Positions 34,366-46,659 of a stretch of 64,000 bases of DNA are shown piece after piece (positions within the stretch are counted from its first letter, which is position 1; each line of letters starts with the position of its first letter). Below the pieces are notes generated by a model. That model saw only the letters and a program-made list of their open reading frames with translations. It was not told the DNA's origin and made no database searches. The stretch comes from Pogonophryne albipinna. Its lineage: Eukaryota; Chordata; Actinopteri; Perciformes; Artedidraconidae. The translations under genes were made by a program, and so were the position numbers. The stretch covers positions 12,454,063-12,518,062 of the forward strand of contig CM053247.1 in NCBI GenBank assembly GCA_028583405.1. The letters are read 5' to 3'.

Positions 34366-36400
34366 TGCAGTCTGGGAGTGTATTCAACAAGCTGGCAAGG
34401 TGTTGTATGCAAATGGTGAACATACTTTTAACAATTGTGGTTTATAGATAGTCAGGTTATGAAGTGATTTGGACCTTTTCCATTTGGACAAAATGAAAAA
34501 CTAAACCGATAGAACACATCTTTGATGAGCATTATTTGATGTGCTGTTGTTAAGTATATCGTCTCAAGAAATTGCAGAAACTGTTGAGGATACATTGTTC
34601 AGTGTCTATGATAAAATGTTAAATAATTGCATGTTAATATTTGAATTACACATTTTGTCCTTTTTTTGTATGTAATTTCAGCTGGATGAATTATATATAT
34701 TTGTTCTTTTTATTTGAAATGTACTTTTTGCCCAGTATTGTTTGATTAGTGAAGTGTCTTTAAAAGAGGAGGGACTGTGAACACTGAGGACAGCACTCTT
34801 TTTGCTAACCCTAAATCATCAATATATGTATGCCTCCATGAGGTTGTTGCACCGATAATGTATAATGTAATAATGGTTACATGGAAAGTTGTTTTTTAAG
34901 TGAACAATGGAAGTACTTTGTATTCACTTCATGTCACTGTTGCCGTTTCTCATCCCTCACCAATGACATTTGGGCAGTGTGCCCCGATAAGTAAAAAAAA
35001 ACGCCCAAGTAATTTTCTCTTTTAGATATATCTCAGCTGCCGCGAAGCACTAAGCTGGCACTTTAAACCTCATATCACCTGTCAGCTCAAAAATATATCC
35101 GGCATGCAAACAAATCTTCAGAAATAAACATCTAAGTCAACCAACTATTTGAATAAAATGTGGAGAGTTGTGCCGTTGCACTGAAGTCACCTTGAACACT
35201 GCACATATTATTTACAAAAACACAGTACAAAGACGGAGTAAACACCCACTATACTTCTCAGCTTTTTTGCTTAAACTTAACCGTACACTATATAAACACC
35301 AACATATAGTTTATGACAGATACCTCGGGCCCAGCAGTGCTTCTCTTCCCTCCACACTTTTAAATATAAAGTTTCAGCAAACACCAGTACTGTTGGTTAT
35401 TTTTATTTAAAATTTGTAATAAAAATTAAATGTCCTTGATTGCTTTAAGGTGCGCCTTAAATCACCTTGGTGGTCACTGGCAATGAATCCAATTAACTCA
35501 ACCCCACTATGGCTCAACTGCAAGTAGACAGTAAACAATATTAGTAGATTTATCTGCAACACAATATAGAGATGTCTTTGACATAATGTCAACACTGTAA
35601 CCTTTACGCATTTATAACAAGCGTTAATAACGTTTGATTTTAAATGTTCAAATATAATTTTGGGCAAACCTTAGTCATTCCACACAGACTTACTGTAATA
35701 AAGTGGTTTCCATATCATTATTGGGGTGTGACGGAATTTATTTTTGTTTTTCCAGGAATAATCTTTAACATTTTATAAAACATAATTGTTATTATTAGAA
35801 CAGTATTGATAGCTATTTATGTTTATTCATAACAAAACTAAACAGGTGTTCTTGCCTAAATGCGCGTCAGAATAATGATCAGGATGAAAATGATCAAATG
35901 TCTTATGATGTGCTACAATAGTTTCTAAGACACAAAATGAAATGTTGTATGCAATCCAGCATAGACAAACCTGAAATAAGAAAGTAAAACACGGGTGACT
36001 CATATAAAGTATATTTTTTGTCTTGATTAAAACTACAGGTATAAGGAGTTCCACCACGTATGGCACACACTGCCGTGCTGCACTACTTCACTCTGATGAT
36101 GAACAAAATGGGAGTCTGAAAAAGCAATTTTGGTTTCAAAATCTAATTTTCTTTAACTGCCAGACTCTTAAAATGCCTGACAAATATCACTGAACCAATT
36201 AAAGTGCACATCTGTTTCATTAGGGGGGCCCATATCCATCCATCTTATCTGTCAATCTCATCTCTCAGTACCTTCGTGGACCTCAGATGTCTTCATGCGT
36301 GCGCGCCTGTGGAGATTAATTGAGCCAATTTAACATCATTTCAGGGGAAGAGAAAAACTTCACGCTCTGGATTTTTAACTTGATACTCAGTTTTATTACA
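34366..36400. other. Unique-looking non-coding DNA
   Basis: No gene, RNA or paired transposon end was recognised. Open frames of up to 86 codons lack domains. Confidence 0.5.
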
Positions 36401-36792
36401 TCTTAAAGCAGTAGCGTAGGCAGAAATGTACTTTAGGGCGGGCCTGTATAAAATAGGGTGGGCCAGCTTTTTCCAGGGGGAAAAATGACTTTAAGGCCTA
36501 GCCTATAATCATGGGCGTCACAGCCATTATATGACAAGTCCCCCCCACCTTTAAAAATGATTAGTTTAGACCCCCCCATTTTTACTATGCGGAAAGTCCG
36601 TGCATCGGTCTATCCACTCGCCGCTCTTTGTAGAGCGCTGTGTCAGTGCTTCATTATCAAATCCATTCCACTTGCTTATTGTGAGAATGACCAAATCAAT
36701 GAAACTCCGTACCATGTTTTCACTGCTACTGCGAGGCTCCGGCGCTAACAGTTCACGAGCGTGCTCCACTCGCACCCGGATATAAGGCGATG

Positions 36793-37217
36793 TTATTAAA
36801 GAGGTGGAGGGAGAGTCCTCTCCTGTCAGACTGAGAGGCTGATAACTACAGCTCAGTGAGGTAAAGGACTCTCTGAGTGCTTGGATAGTTAACTTTAGTC
36901 TAAGTAGTGGGTCTCAAACGGTTTGGTAATCATTTATGTAAACAGGTATTTCCTAGGCACACCTTCATAATGATCATCATAGTTATAAAAAACAAGAGAA
37001 TAACAGGTATGAAATAATTCCAACTCATACTATAGGACAGTAACACTCAAATACAAGGGGAGTGAATTGTAAAATATGCATAAAGAAAAAGTAAATCTGT
37101 TTACAGTTCTGTTTCACATGGGTATTGTTGAGAGATGTATCCATAGATGTAGTCCCTAATTTTGCTCTCAAAGTGCACCAGATTGATGCTTTTAACTTCA
37201 ATATTTAAAAAATCATA
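36793..37217 (-). repeat. Shared hAT internal module, copy 2 (reversed)
   Basis: Read on the minus strand, this matches the module at 10902-11416: CTCACTGAGCTGTAGTTATC, GTTTGAGACCCACTACTTAG, and TCTGGTGCACTTTGAGAGCA occur in the same order. It is in the same orientation as the TTF exon of this element. Confidence 0.75.
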
Positions 37218-38144
37218 AATGCTCAAATCATAGTGTCAGCAGAAAGTATTAAAAATAATGATTACAAAAAAATGCAAAAAAAACCATCTGATTCGTCTGT
37301 ACATTGCTGTTTTAGTCTGTGTTCTTCTAATTAGTGTCTACTGTGTGTGCCTATTGAGCTGTTTAGAGCCATGTGGGACAAAACCCGATCCTGCCCCTCC
37401 CTCTCACTGTCTAAGTGAACGGTGACTGTAAAAACTACACTGCGCATGCTCAGAGTATTTTCCTATTTAATGTGTGTGGCAAGAAAATAATGACCATAGG
37501 GGCATAGAGCTGCCATCCCCACCATACGTCATCTCACATAATTCAGAGCCATAGGATTTTAGAAAATAGCTCGAAATAAGATCTGTGGGAAACGTACCTG
37601 TTAGATAAATGCACGTTTTGTTCAGTCGGATAATATCCACATGTCTTCCCTACTTTTATAATTTTCTAACCATAAATCTATCGATTAGATTTATGATAGA
37701 CTTTTGAAACTACAAGAAGATAAGGAGGACTTTTACAAAGAAGGATAGGCAAATGGACTTCATCTTCAAGTCAAGGTAAGACCGCAATTTTATTGAAAAG
37801 AGAGAACAATTCAATATTTAAATGATAAAATTACATTTTTTGGGTATCCTTTTGTTGAACTGTCTGTTTAAAATTAATCGAAGCATCAGACAAAAAAAGC
37901 TTTTGAAAATAATATTATATTTTGATTTAGGTCAAAATATAATATTTGTAAACCTGAAGAGTCAGTGCCTCACCAGCCATGAACCATTTTATTTTTTGTG
38001 CCCCACCACTTTTGTACATATAAAACGCCAGTGCCTACGCCCAAGCCTATAATAATAATAATAATAATAATATATAATATTGCCCATTGCCAAGCATCGT
38101 TGTAGCATTTCCCTCCGAATAATGGTCGAAGACTTGACTGATAA

Positions 38145-38640
38145 TATGAATTTATTGAAACCTCCAATATCAACGTAAGAGCTTTAAAGACACAAACATA
38201 ATAAATACATTTAGGTTCCATCCGTATTAGAATAATTTAGCATACTACCAAATGTTAATTGTAAACAGACAGCAAAGCTACAAAACAGCATAGCCTACAA
38301 ACGAATTAGGACACAACCCACATTTTTATATTATAGTTAATACCAACCTTGTGCCTCTTCGTGGGGTGCTAAACTTAACCATAAACTTTATCCTTTACTT
38401 TCTCCGTTTTTATATGTAGATATTACTTTTCTCCATTAATCTCCGCTCCTTTTATGTTGTTTCCATAGCAACAACTTCCTGTCAACTGTGTAAACTCACC
38501 TTCAAAATAAAGGCATCTAAATAAAACAGGAAGTTAACCTAAATTACATTTAAGACATACAACTGCAACAAAAGTAACAAAAACAATGTAATATCCTTTT
38601 CAGTTTCACAGAACACAAATTGGGTTATTTACAATAGTTA
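38145..38640 (+). repeat. Segment shared with hAT copies A and B
   Basis: TCCAATATCAACGTAAGAGC, CTTGTGCCTCTTCG, TTATATGTAGATATTACTTT, CAACAACTTCCTGTCAAC and AGAACACAAATTGGGTTA occur here in the same order as at 1510-1810 and 4580-4890. The enclosing elements have different termini, so this is a second internal segment shared between hAT families. About 150 bp near its left side (38190-38345) is not in copies A and B. Confidence 0.75.
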
Positions 38641-38645
38641 GGTAA

Positions 38646-39050
38646 CTATTTTATTGCACTAGGTAACAGCAACAATAGGTTGTAGCATTCAAACCTGCTC
38701 ATGGACTTGCAGTGGTCCTCGCTTTTTGTATGTATCTCCAACGAGTTACGCAGGTGCTTCAAGTCTACATATCCATCCCTCGTAAATGCACCTTCAGCTC
38801 CTGGGCTGGAGAAATGTCTGCACATTTTACAGAAAAGCGCGTCCCTACTTGCGCTGTATTCCACCCAGGGAAAATCTTCATACCACCTCGATGAGAAGCA
38901 GCTTGCTTTTTCATGATTAACAGTGTAGGGGAACTTCTTCAGTTTTGGCTGTGAAGGCGGTTCATCAAGTGCAGACAGATCAGCGGGTAGGCCTACACCT
39001 GCTTCATGCTGACGACCGGGAGCAGGAGGTAGCACTGCGCCGTGTAGCAA
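38646..39050 (-). pseudogene. TTF-type zinc-finger exon of a ZMYM1-like hAT transposase
   Basis: The minus strand encodes a 134-residue open frame with KKFPYTVNHEKASCFSSRWY, YEDFPWVEYSASRDALFCKMC and LEIHTKSEDHCKSM. This is the TTF-type zinc finger found N-terminal to the hAT domain in transposases related to ZMYM1 and similar host proteins. It stops at 38646, before any DDE domain; the ORF could represent exon 1. No later exon was found downstream in 36409-38640, so the catalytic part appears deleted. The first ~30 residues (from 39050) are less certain. Confidence 0.7.
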
Positions 39051-39420
39051 GCGGCCGTAACAGTATAGTCTCCAGAGTCGGAGAGCCTGGCCCTGGAACG
39101 CTGCTAGATGAGAGCATCATTTGCAGGCAGCTCTCTCACGTTACTAATTGGGCGCGCGCCGGAACCAACAACCAGTTTTTACCGGAAATAAGTTCCGTTT
39201 AGAGGATAAAACACATACAACATTAATTCTACTCGGTATTTGTTCACTTACATTTCACTTTGAATGCTTGGATATTCTCAATGGGTGAATAAAAAAAAGT
39301 ATAATAATAAAAAAATTAAAATAAAAAATGTTTACACCGAAGCTTTCTCAGAGCGAGCCAATGTGTAAACTGGGCCTGGGCCCGCCCTGGCCCTATGGTG
39401 GCTATGCCACTGTCTTAAAG

Positions 39421-42058
39421 TCACATTTGCTGCACACGCTTTTATTCAATTATAACCTGAGGAAATAGGAAATAAATTGGGGCAAGAATAGCTGAGTATA
39501 CAATGAACTGCGCTCAAATAATGATTGAATGTCATGCTATTTGAATGAGGTTTAAAAAGAGACACTGCTTCATATCATATTTCAGGAGACACACACATTT
39601 GGTGACTCAACTTTACAATAGCATAGCAACATTACATATATGCAGAGTCATTGTGTATTCAAAGTTTCAAAATAATAGTGTTGTGTCTCCCAGTTGGATT
39701 TTAATATATGCTGTGGGCAGATTCTGAACATGAACCCAATATAGGCAGTTCACTTCCCCACAGGAATAACAGACACAAATCCACTTTATGTGTCTTTTAT
39801 CTTTTTTTTTATCTTTGTCCAGCCGTTTACAAAAACAACAGGTAAAGAAACTATTACCTGGGGTTTGTTTCCTTGTATTTTGTAAGCAACTGACAGTGAT
39901 GTGAGAATTGTGTCTGGGGTTGAGTCAGTCAACTGTCAGTCTTCGGGAGGCTTGTTTTTTTTTTCTTCCTCAGCAGACTTGAGGTGTGTTTTCACTCTTG
40001 TTTTGTTTAACCTGACTATGAAATCAGCAATGCTTACAAAACACAATGTTTCATACAAGAAGCATCTGCCTTAATGGCTTGACTCTGAGGGGATGTGAAC
40101 AGCTGCACTAAGCCATTTCTGTGGCAGTCATGAAATATTATTCACTTACCATATACACAAACTTTCGCAACTGATCAAGAAAATGAGAGCAAATTGCAAT
40201 TTCTCATCTAAAGTTTGCACTCCTGCTATGTTGGGAGCAAACCATTAGCATGTTTAAACTAGACGTTGAAAATAAGATTAGTTCTGCTGTTATAAAAGAT
40301 AAGGCTACACTTTTGGCTGACCCAGTATATTACCGTAGGTGCTAGCTTAGAGCATCATCTTTATTTGTATACAGTGGAACAAAGGTGGCTGTGTGTGTTC
40401 ATATTCTTTGGCGTTGCTTTATCATGGCATCATCCTTTCTACATCTTCAGAACAATGTGTGCTTTGACAAAGGTTTCAGAAGTACAATGAAGATGGAGGA
40501 AAACTTTATTCCCTTAAGACTTTTTTCAAATTGTCAGAAGTATCCATCATCTATCGGTCAGTGACCCATTTCCACTAAACGCACCAATAGTATGTTTTGC
40601 ATGTTGATAAATTATAACAAATCTATAAATCTTTATTATGTAATCATTTCAAAACCTGTCACATAGCAGCACATTACCAAATAAGTGTGTCCATGCAGTT
40701 GTTAAATTGTAATCACTGCCCTTTGAGCTCGATCAGGAAAACACCTGTGAGTCAAAAAAGCCAGATGTTGGTTGGGCGTTACATCTGTGCTATGCTAATT
40801 AATTAGTTTGATGTTTTGGTAATATTACTTTTAAACCTTGAATGAAAAGGTAAGATTTTCCATACTTGGACAAATGCAAAAGAATAGTCCTGGTAACCAG
40901 GATCATTTTGTTGGTTGTCATAACAACAACATTGTATAATTTTTTTACCTTTAGCATAATTTACAACTAAAACGGAAAATGTACGGTAGTCTTTTGATGT
41001 GGAGGATATGTCAGTTTGTAATTTTCCCATTCCTGCTTGACAAATAGAGGAAATGTCACTTAATGGCTGCCTGCATGGCCTGATTACGTCAGAATGTCTT
41101 GTGCCATCTTTTGTTCAAACAGCATTTGAAACTGTGGACATGTAAAAGGAGACAGAGTGGTAAAGGAATGGCACTGAGTGCAGCAGAAATACAGCGGGTG
41201 AGTGTATCCAACATGCAAAGTGCCCTTTTTATCTCCTGCATTTTGCAAGCGACAATAAAGTACTTGCAGATTATACCTTTGTCATCGTTGTGCTTTTGTT
41301 TTTGGAGTCCTACCATTTCTCAAGCTGCTGTATACTGAGGTTTCACAATTCTCTGCAATAGTATTTTAGCTGACTGTCAGCAGAAGTCGACTTTTAGGAG
41401 AGCAATATTGTTATTTGGTGCTGTTTAACTCCTGTCCCAGTCAAACTGAAGAAGCCACATAATTATCTGGGAGCTGCCTCCCACTTCTGTAACTAAAGGC
41501 AAGTAGAAAAGAAGAAAAGACGATAGCCATAGTCCTTTTTCTGAAGTGTTTGTGCATGCATTCATTAATTTGGCTTTGTTGCACTTTAACTCATCATTTC
41601 TGTCATCATCAGAGAAATACCATCGATTAATTTAGATGAAAGGAATTTGCACAGAAACAGAGAGCCCCCGTCCTCTCTGAGAATCAAAGGCCAAGGACTC
41701 AATGTTCTCTCAATGGTGAATACATTCATCTGAAATGTGTAACATGAAGCACCACTGCTCGCACTAAATGTTCTCTATACTCTATACTGACATAATACAG
41801 CTTTGATGTTGAATGTAAGAATGAAGTGTGTTATGTGCTTGCACTGCGTTACCACAGCAGTGTTCACCTTCAAGTGTGCAGATACAGTGTGAACCAGATT
41901 GCATCATCAGCTTAGCAAATTATGACATTTTGTACTCTTCTTCTCATCTCAGGAAAAATGAGTCTTTATATATTAGGATAAATTAAATGTATCATTTTTG
42001 AGACTGCGTGCTGATGTGTGAACATATCTGATGAGTATTATTAATGCTGGCTGATGGT
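39421..42058. other. Unique-looking non-coding DNA
   Basis: No recognisable gene or transposon end. Short frames (79 codons at most) have no domain signature. Confidence 0.5.
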
Positions 42059-42066
42059 ATAATTAT

Positions 42067-42948
42067 TAGGGCTGTCAAGTTAATGCGTTAATAACACGTT
42101 AATAACACGTTAATAACACGTTAATAACACGTGAATAACACGTTAACGCAATCATTTTTTTAACGCCACTAATTATTTGAACGTGCAATTAACGCATGTG
42201 TATTTGTCCTCGGCCCGCCCCATAGTTTCAGAGCCCAAAGGCTTGACGTTGTTGTTGTTGTTGTTGTTGTTGTTAGTTGGATGGTGGGAGATTCTAGCGA
42301 GAGATATGGATACAAAAAAAGGTGTTTTAAACAGCAAGCCAAGCACACAGCTGATGCTGACAGCCCCGCTCCTGCCGCTCGCTTGCGGCAGACCACGCTT
42401 GAAAGTTTGCCGGGGAGACGGCTGGACATGGCGTCTACGAGCAGCAATCTTTCAACAGCGATAGCTAAATGGGTGGAGGTGGCTACAGCTTACAGGACAA
42501 TTAACATTGTGGAGGACGAGGGACTTTGTGAGATAATTTGGATCGCATCCAACGTGTCGACTGCACATCACAGCGCATTATTTTGACCCTAGGTGGGAAC
42601 CTCAGTCTCATGCTCTGACTGTTATGAAGACAGAGGAGCGGCATTTTGCCGACAACTGTAAACAGGCTTGTCTGTTTGAGCAACTGGCTCAGTGCAAAGA
42701 AGTACACAGGGTTGGGAGAGAGCGTAAGAGAGAGGTTCCAGGTTGTTGTATTGAAAATATTCAGGAGAAAATTGATCAAATGATAATAAACAAACATTTG
42801 CATAAAGCACATTTTTCCACTCATATGTTGATAAGAGTATTAAAAACTTGAAAAATATCCCCCTAAGGTACATTTATAACAGATCAAAAATGTGCGATTA
42901 ATTTGCGATTAATCGCGATTAAATATTTTTAATCGACTGACAGCCCTA
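42067..42948 (+). mobile_element. Non-autonomous hAT with transposase fragment
   Basis: The left end TAGGGCTGTCAAGTTAATGC and the right end AATCGACTGACAGCCCTA are inverted repeats. An exact 8-bp duplication ATAATTAT flanks them (42059-42066 and 42949-42956). The left subterminal region holds about five tandem 11-mers (GTTAATAACAC) at 42085-42145, and the right one holds GCGATTAATCGCGATTAA repeats, likely transposase-binding clusters. A (GTT)n run lies at 42246-42274. Only a piece of the transposase is left. Confidence 0.93.
42281..42586 (+). pseudogene. hAT (ZBED-type) transposase N-terminal fragment
   Basis: A 101-codon frame ends with LSTAIAKWVEVATAYRTINI followed by VEDEGLCEIIWIASN. This corresponds to the region after the BED finger in ZBED-type hAT transposases, where a helical segment with a conserved V-E-D-E-G motif begins. 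The finger itself is missing upstream and the catalytic domain downstream. The frame ends at a TGA, so the fragment is non-functional. Confidence 0.65.
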
Positions 42949-42956
42949 ATAATTAT

Positions 42957-44574
42957 GTCTCAGTGTGAGCTTTTACAGCTAATTTGATTGGCATGTTATA
43001 TGTGATCATGATTTAAGTGAATTAACCTTTGGACGTGTTATTATTCAGAAGTAAAATGTCAAAACTGTAGCATGATCACAAAATGAACATTGTTGATGTA
43101 AATATTCTACTGTGAACATTACTAATCAGTAAATAGTTCGAATGATTGTCACTAACTTAAGGGCTTTTTTTCATGTCCTGAAATGTCATACATTCTTCTT
43201 TTTTTTTTTAAACACTCAAAACCATGTCACCTGTCAGAATTGATGGATAGCAAACACAACACACACAGTAATAATAGTGTGTTCTCAGTGGGTGGTAGAT
43301 AAATATAAAAATGCTAAATGCTGTTTTTAGACGGTGTCTATCATTTCTTTGCTCCCTGGAATGAAGAAAAAATATGGCATTTGAATGTCAGAAGTTGTAT
43401 TTGAATGTCAGACACATGAATATGCTTAATTATTAAAGAATTACATACGTTTCCCAGAAATCTTAATTTGGTTATAATGGGAATGATCCCTTCATTGACC
43501 TGAGCTCCAGCTTCCAAGTGTGGAGCAGGATGGTCTAATGTTGATTTCTGACTATTATTCACATTGAGTCAACCTTTCGCTAAAGGTAATATCCTTTTAA
43601 GAAACCCATTATGCTGCAGTTCAGTGGTATCTGTTTCTGCACACTGGGACCAGTGCTGGTGTCTACTCGCATTTTATCATTGACATCTTCTCGGGAAGGT
43701 AATCCAAGGCTGTTGAATTCAAAAGTATCTTATCGTCTTATTTGGACCTACAAGTTTCCCGGATTCCAAAATAAGCTCAGTTTCACTGGAAAATATCTTA
43801 CTTGTTGTCTATCACTGTTTATGGTCATACAATTATTTTTAACCATCTCATAAGAACTTTATATTATATTTTTATTTAGTTATTGGTAAAAAAGAAACCA
43901 CAGCCATTATACACTGAAAATACATTTCGACTAACAGTTTAGTTTACAAATACTATGACTATTACTAGGGACACTGGTCTTCATCTTTATTCTGTGCAGC
44001 CAGAACCACCTACCATTATTTGAAAGCCCCGGAGGCTCAGTTGGTATTACTTTGCCAATCTTTCCACAGTAGTAGTACTACTAGTAGTAGTGTTGTGCTG
44101 AGCGCTGCCCAAGGTGATAGTCATTTGTATAAAGAAATGCAAACAAGTCACAGCATTTGTTTTTTTCCTACCAGAATGATAATATGTAGAGCCAGACCTT
44201 TCGCTGATACAGCATCTGGCAACATGATATTAGATATTTACTTACTTTTGTCTGTGCCTCAAGTTGCCATTCTAGCATTTAGGGTTGCACAACATAATGC
44301 AGCTGTAGAATAGTCCATTTAATACAGTAGGTCCTATTGTGCTTTTTGGGGTTTTCCCCTTCCTCTTGTGTGTTATTTAGGTTTTTGTGCAGAATTGGTT
44401 TGCAAAGGCTAAAATCCCAAAGTTCCCTGCCTGAAACGCCTCCATTGGATGACTTTGTTTACTTCCATCACATAGTTGCATCACTGTAGCACTCGCTTCA
44501 TGTTCTCAGATGTTGTTCTTTATGTATGACAAACATAAAGCACTTGTTGAACAATAAAGCTTGTAAACATGTCC
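42957..44574. other. Unique-looking non-coding DNA
   Basis: No recognisable gene or paired transposon ends. An imperfect AGTAGTACTACTAGTAGTAG tract lies at 44069-44091. Confidence 0.5.
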
Positions 44575-45069
44575 CAGCAGGGAACCTTTTTCCTCTCAAG
44601 GGCCATTTCAATTTTTTCAACATCCTCCGAGGGCCGTACAAATTATTGACCTCTGCTTAAAAATACTAAAATCACAGCCCATTCATTTCACCTTTCTTCC
44701 ATGCTGTTTAAAGAAAAAGCAACCTCTTAATCCAGATATCTTGCCATGACTCACGCATGCATGCACGTGCACGGTTGTGGCATGATCACCAAAACAGAAA
44801 TATATGGACACAAGATGTGTGCAAATGTATTTAGTTTCCTATACATGTGAACATGATTTAAGTGGTGGCGGGGGGACCTAACCTCCTCTAGGGGCGTCCA
44901 GGGGCATGCTCCCCCGGGAAGATTTTTTTTTAAATGTTGAAGTTAAAAGCACCAATCTGGTGCACTTTGAGAGCAACATTAAGAGATCTATGGATACATC
45001 TCTCAACATCCATATGAAACAGAACTGTAAACATATTTACTTTTTCTTTATGGATATTTTACAAATCAC

Positions 45070-46297
45070 CAGAGGTGTGGACTCGAGTCACCAATTTGAT
45101 GACTTTGGACTCGACTTGACAAAATCACAAAACACTTGCGACTCGACTTGGACTTGAACACCAATGACTCAGGACTTGACTTGGACTTGAGCCTTCTGAC
45201 TTGAGGTGACTTGATCATTTAATTCAGAGGTCTCCAACACGCCGATCGTGAGCTGCCGCTAGAAGAGCAGACTCCAGTCGGGGAGAGCAGCATCTTCAGC
45301 CGCTCCTACTCTTGCTGAGAATCCTTGCAGGCAGGGGCGGGTCTTTATTTAGCTGGGCCACCATGCGGCCAATCATATGCGAGGACACACTAGGATCATA
45401 CCATTATGTGAAAGAGGGTGGGGGGCAGATGCTCCAAGGACAGCAAGTGTAGTGGTACAGGCCAGCTGCAGAGCAACAGGGAGACGGGGACCCGGATTTA
45501 AATGCACGTGCGTCGGAAAAAGTCAAGAAATTAGCAAAAACCAAAAAAAGAAGCAGCATCTGGCTGCATTTCAATGATATTGGAGAAAGCAAAGCTGAGT
45601 GCAGGATTTGTAAAATGAAAACAACCTTCAGAGCAGGGTTTTTTTTGGTAACCACTCAGGATTTATTGTCAGAGGTGGGAGAAGTTCAGATCTTGTTCTT
45701 GAGTAAAAGTACCTGAGTGTAGGAATACTCGGTTACAATCAAAAGTCCTGCATTCAAAATGTGACTAGTAAAAGTACAAAAGTATTATCATCAAAACATA
45801 GTTAAAGTACCACCTGCAGAGGGATCTAGATTCAGGTGTTTTTTCCCCCATAAAGACCGCCTCGCTGCATAAAGATAGATTGTGGGTCCCTTACAACATG
45901 TTGTACACAGTGGAAATAAACATTCTGGTCACCTCAACATCAGGGATCTTATACATTAAACTCCTTCTGAATCAAACCGTCACGGTAGCCTTACCTTACT
46001 GTTCCCTCTTAAAATAGAAAAAAACATGTTACTTTACCAGCAGAGAGAAAATGGATTATTAAATTATTAATGTGACTAATAAAGAGCAGTTTAATTATTA
46101 AGTATTATTCTGTTGATCGATGTCATTACATTTGGTGAAAAGCACATAAGGACTTGTTTAAGACTCGTTTTGTCAAAGTTTAGTACTTGGACTTGACTTG
46201 AACATGCCCATCCTGACTTGAGACTTGACTTGGACTTGAGCGCAAAGACTTGAGACTTGACTCAGACTTGCAAAACAATGACTTGGTCCCACCTCTG
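45070..46297. mobile_element. hAT element rich in GACTTG motifs
   Basis: The left end CAGAGGTGTGGACTCGAGTC and the right end GACTTGGTCCCACCTCTG are inverted repeats. An exact 8-bp duplication CAAATCAC flanks them (45062-45069 and 46298-46305). Dozens of GACTTGGACTTGA-type repeats occupy both subterminal regions. Inside lie further hAT-style starts at 45225 (CAGAGGTCTCCAACACG) and 45670 (CAGAGGTGGGAGAAGTTC), without clear right ends, so it probably received fragments of two more elements. Confidence 0.92.
45495..45640 (+). pseudogene. BED zinc-finger fragment
   Basis: In the frame beginning near 45552 the DNA reads SSIWLHFNDIGESKAECRIC and then KMKTTFRAG. This is the W-x-x-F and C-x2-C half of a BED finger of a ZBED1-like hAT transposase. 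The His half is lost where the sequence runs into a poly-T stretch. It probably belongs to the hAT fragment that starts at 45225. Confidence 0.6.
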
Positions 46298-46659
46298 CAA
46301 ATCACTCCCCTTTCAAACTGTATTCTTGTTTATTAATAACATTTCTTTTTTACTGTCATATAGTATTTTATACCTGTTTACTCTATTCTCTTATTTTTTT
46401 AGAACTATAATGATCATATAAAGATGTGCCTTTACCTCACTGGTTGTAGAAAAAGCTTCTTATATTCGATAGCATAGCTAGCTAACCAGATGCTAATAAC
46501 AACAAAGTTATTGACTGTATGGTCAGTGTGAACAGATGAACAGATCGCCACTGGGCTCTCAACTAAAGACACAGCCACGCAAAAACTGCGGCATGTGTAC
46601 GACTCCTTATGGGTACTGCAATTTGTGAAGTGCCGGAGTGGAGTTTTGGTGCTCTCCGT

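Larger units (their letters stand above)
36409..39412 (-). mobile_element. hAT element with TTF-type zinc-finger exon
   Basis: The left end CAGTAGCGTAGGCAGAAATG and the right end GGTGGCTATGCCACTG form imperfect inverted repeats. An exact 8-bp duplication TCTTAAAG flanks the element (36401-36408 and 39413-39420). GGGCGGGCC/GGGCCTGGGC motifs mark both subterminal regions. Only the first coding exon remains, on the minus strand near the right end, so the element is oriented right to left. Its interior includes a reversed copy of the shared hAT module (36793-37217) and a segment shared with the hAT copies at 1192-2458 and 3904-5536. Confidence 0.92.
44884..46506 (+). repeat. Shared hAT internal module, copy 3 (split)
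   Basis: The module runs from 44884 to 45069 and resumes at 46306, after the inserted hAT at 45070-46297 and one copy of its target duplication. Similarity to 10091-12469 extends further left (GCACGGTTGTGGCA near 44770) and right (ACAGATCGCCACTGGGCT near 46540) than the minimal module. Two elements with different termini therefore share most of their interior. Confidence 0.8.

Noticed and set aside
34078..34419. Overlapping 109-110 codon frames beside the LINE junction
   Set aside because: They read across the junction of two LINEs; only the VQNAAARLL part is LINE coding and is already covered.
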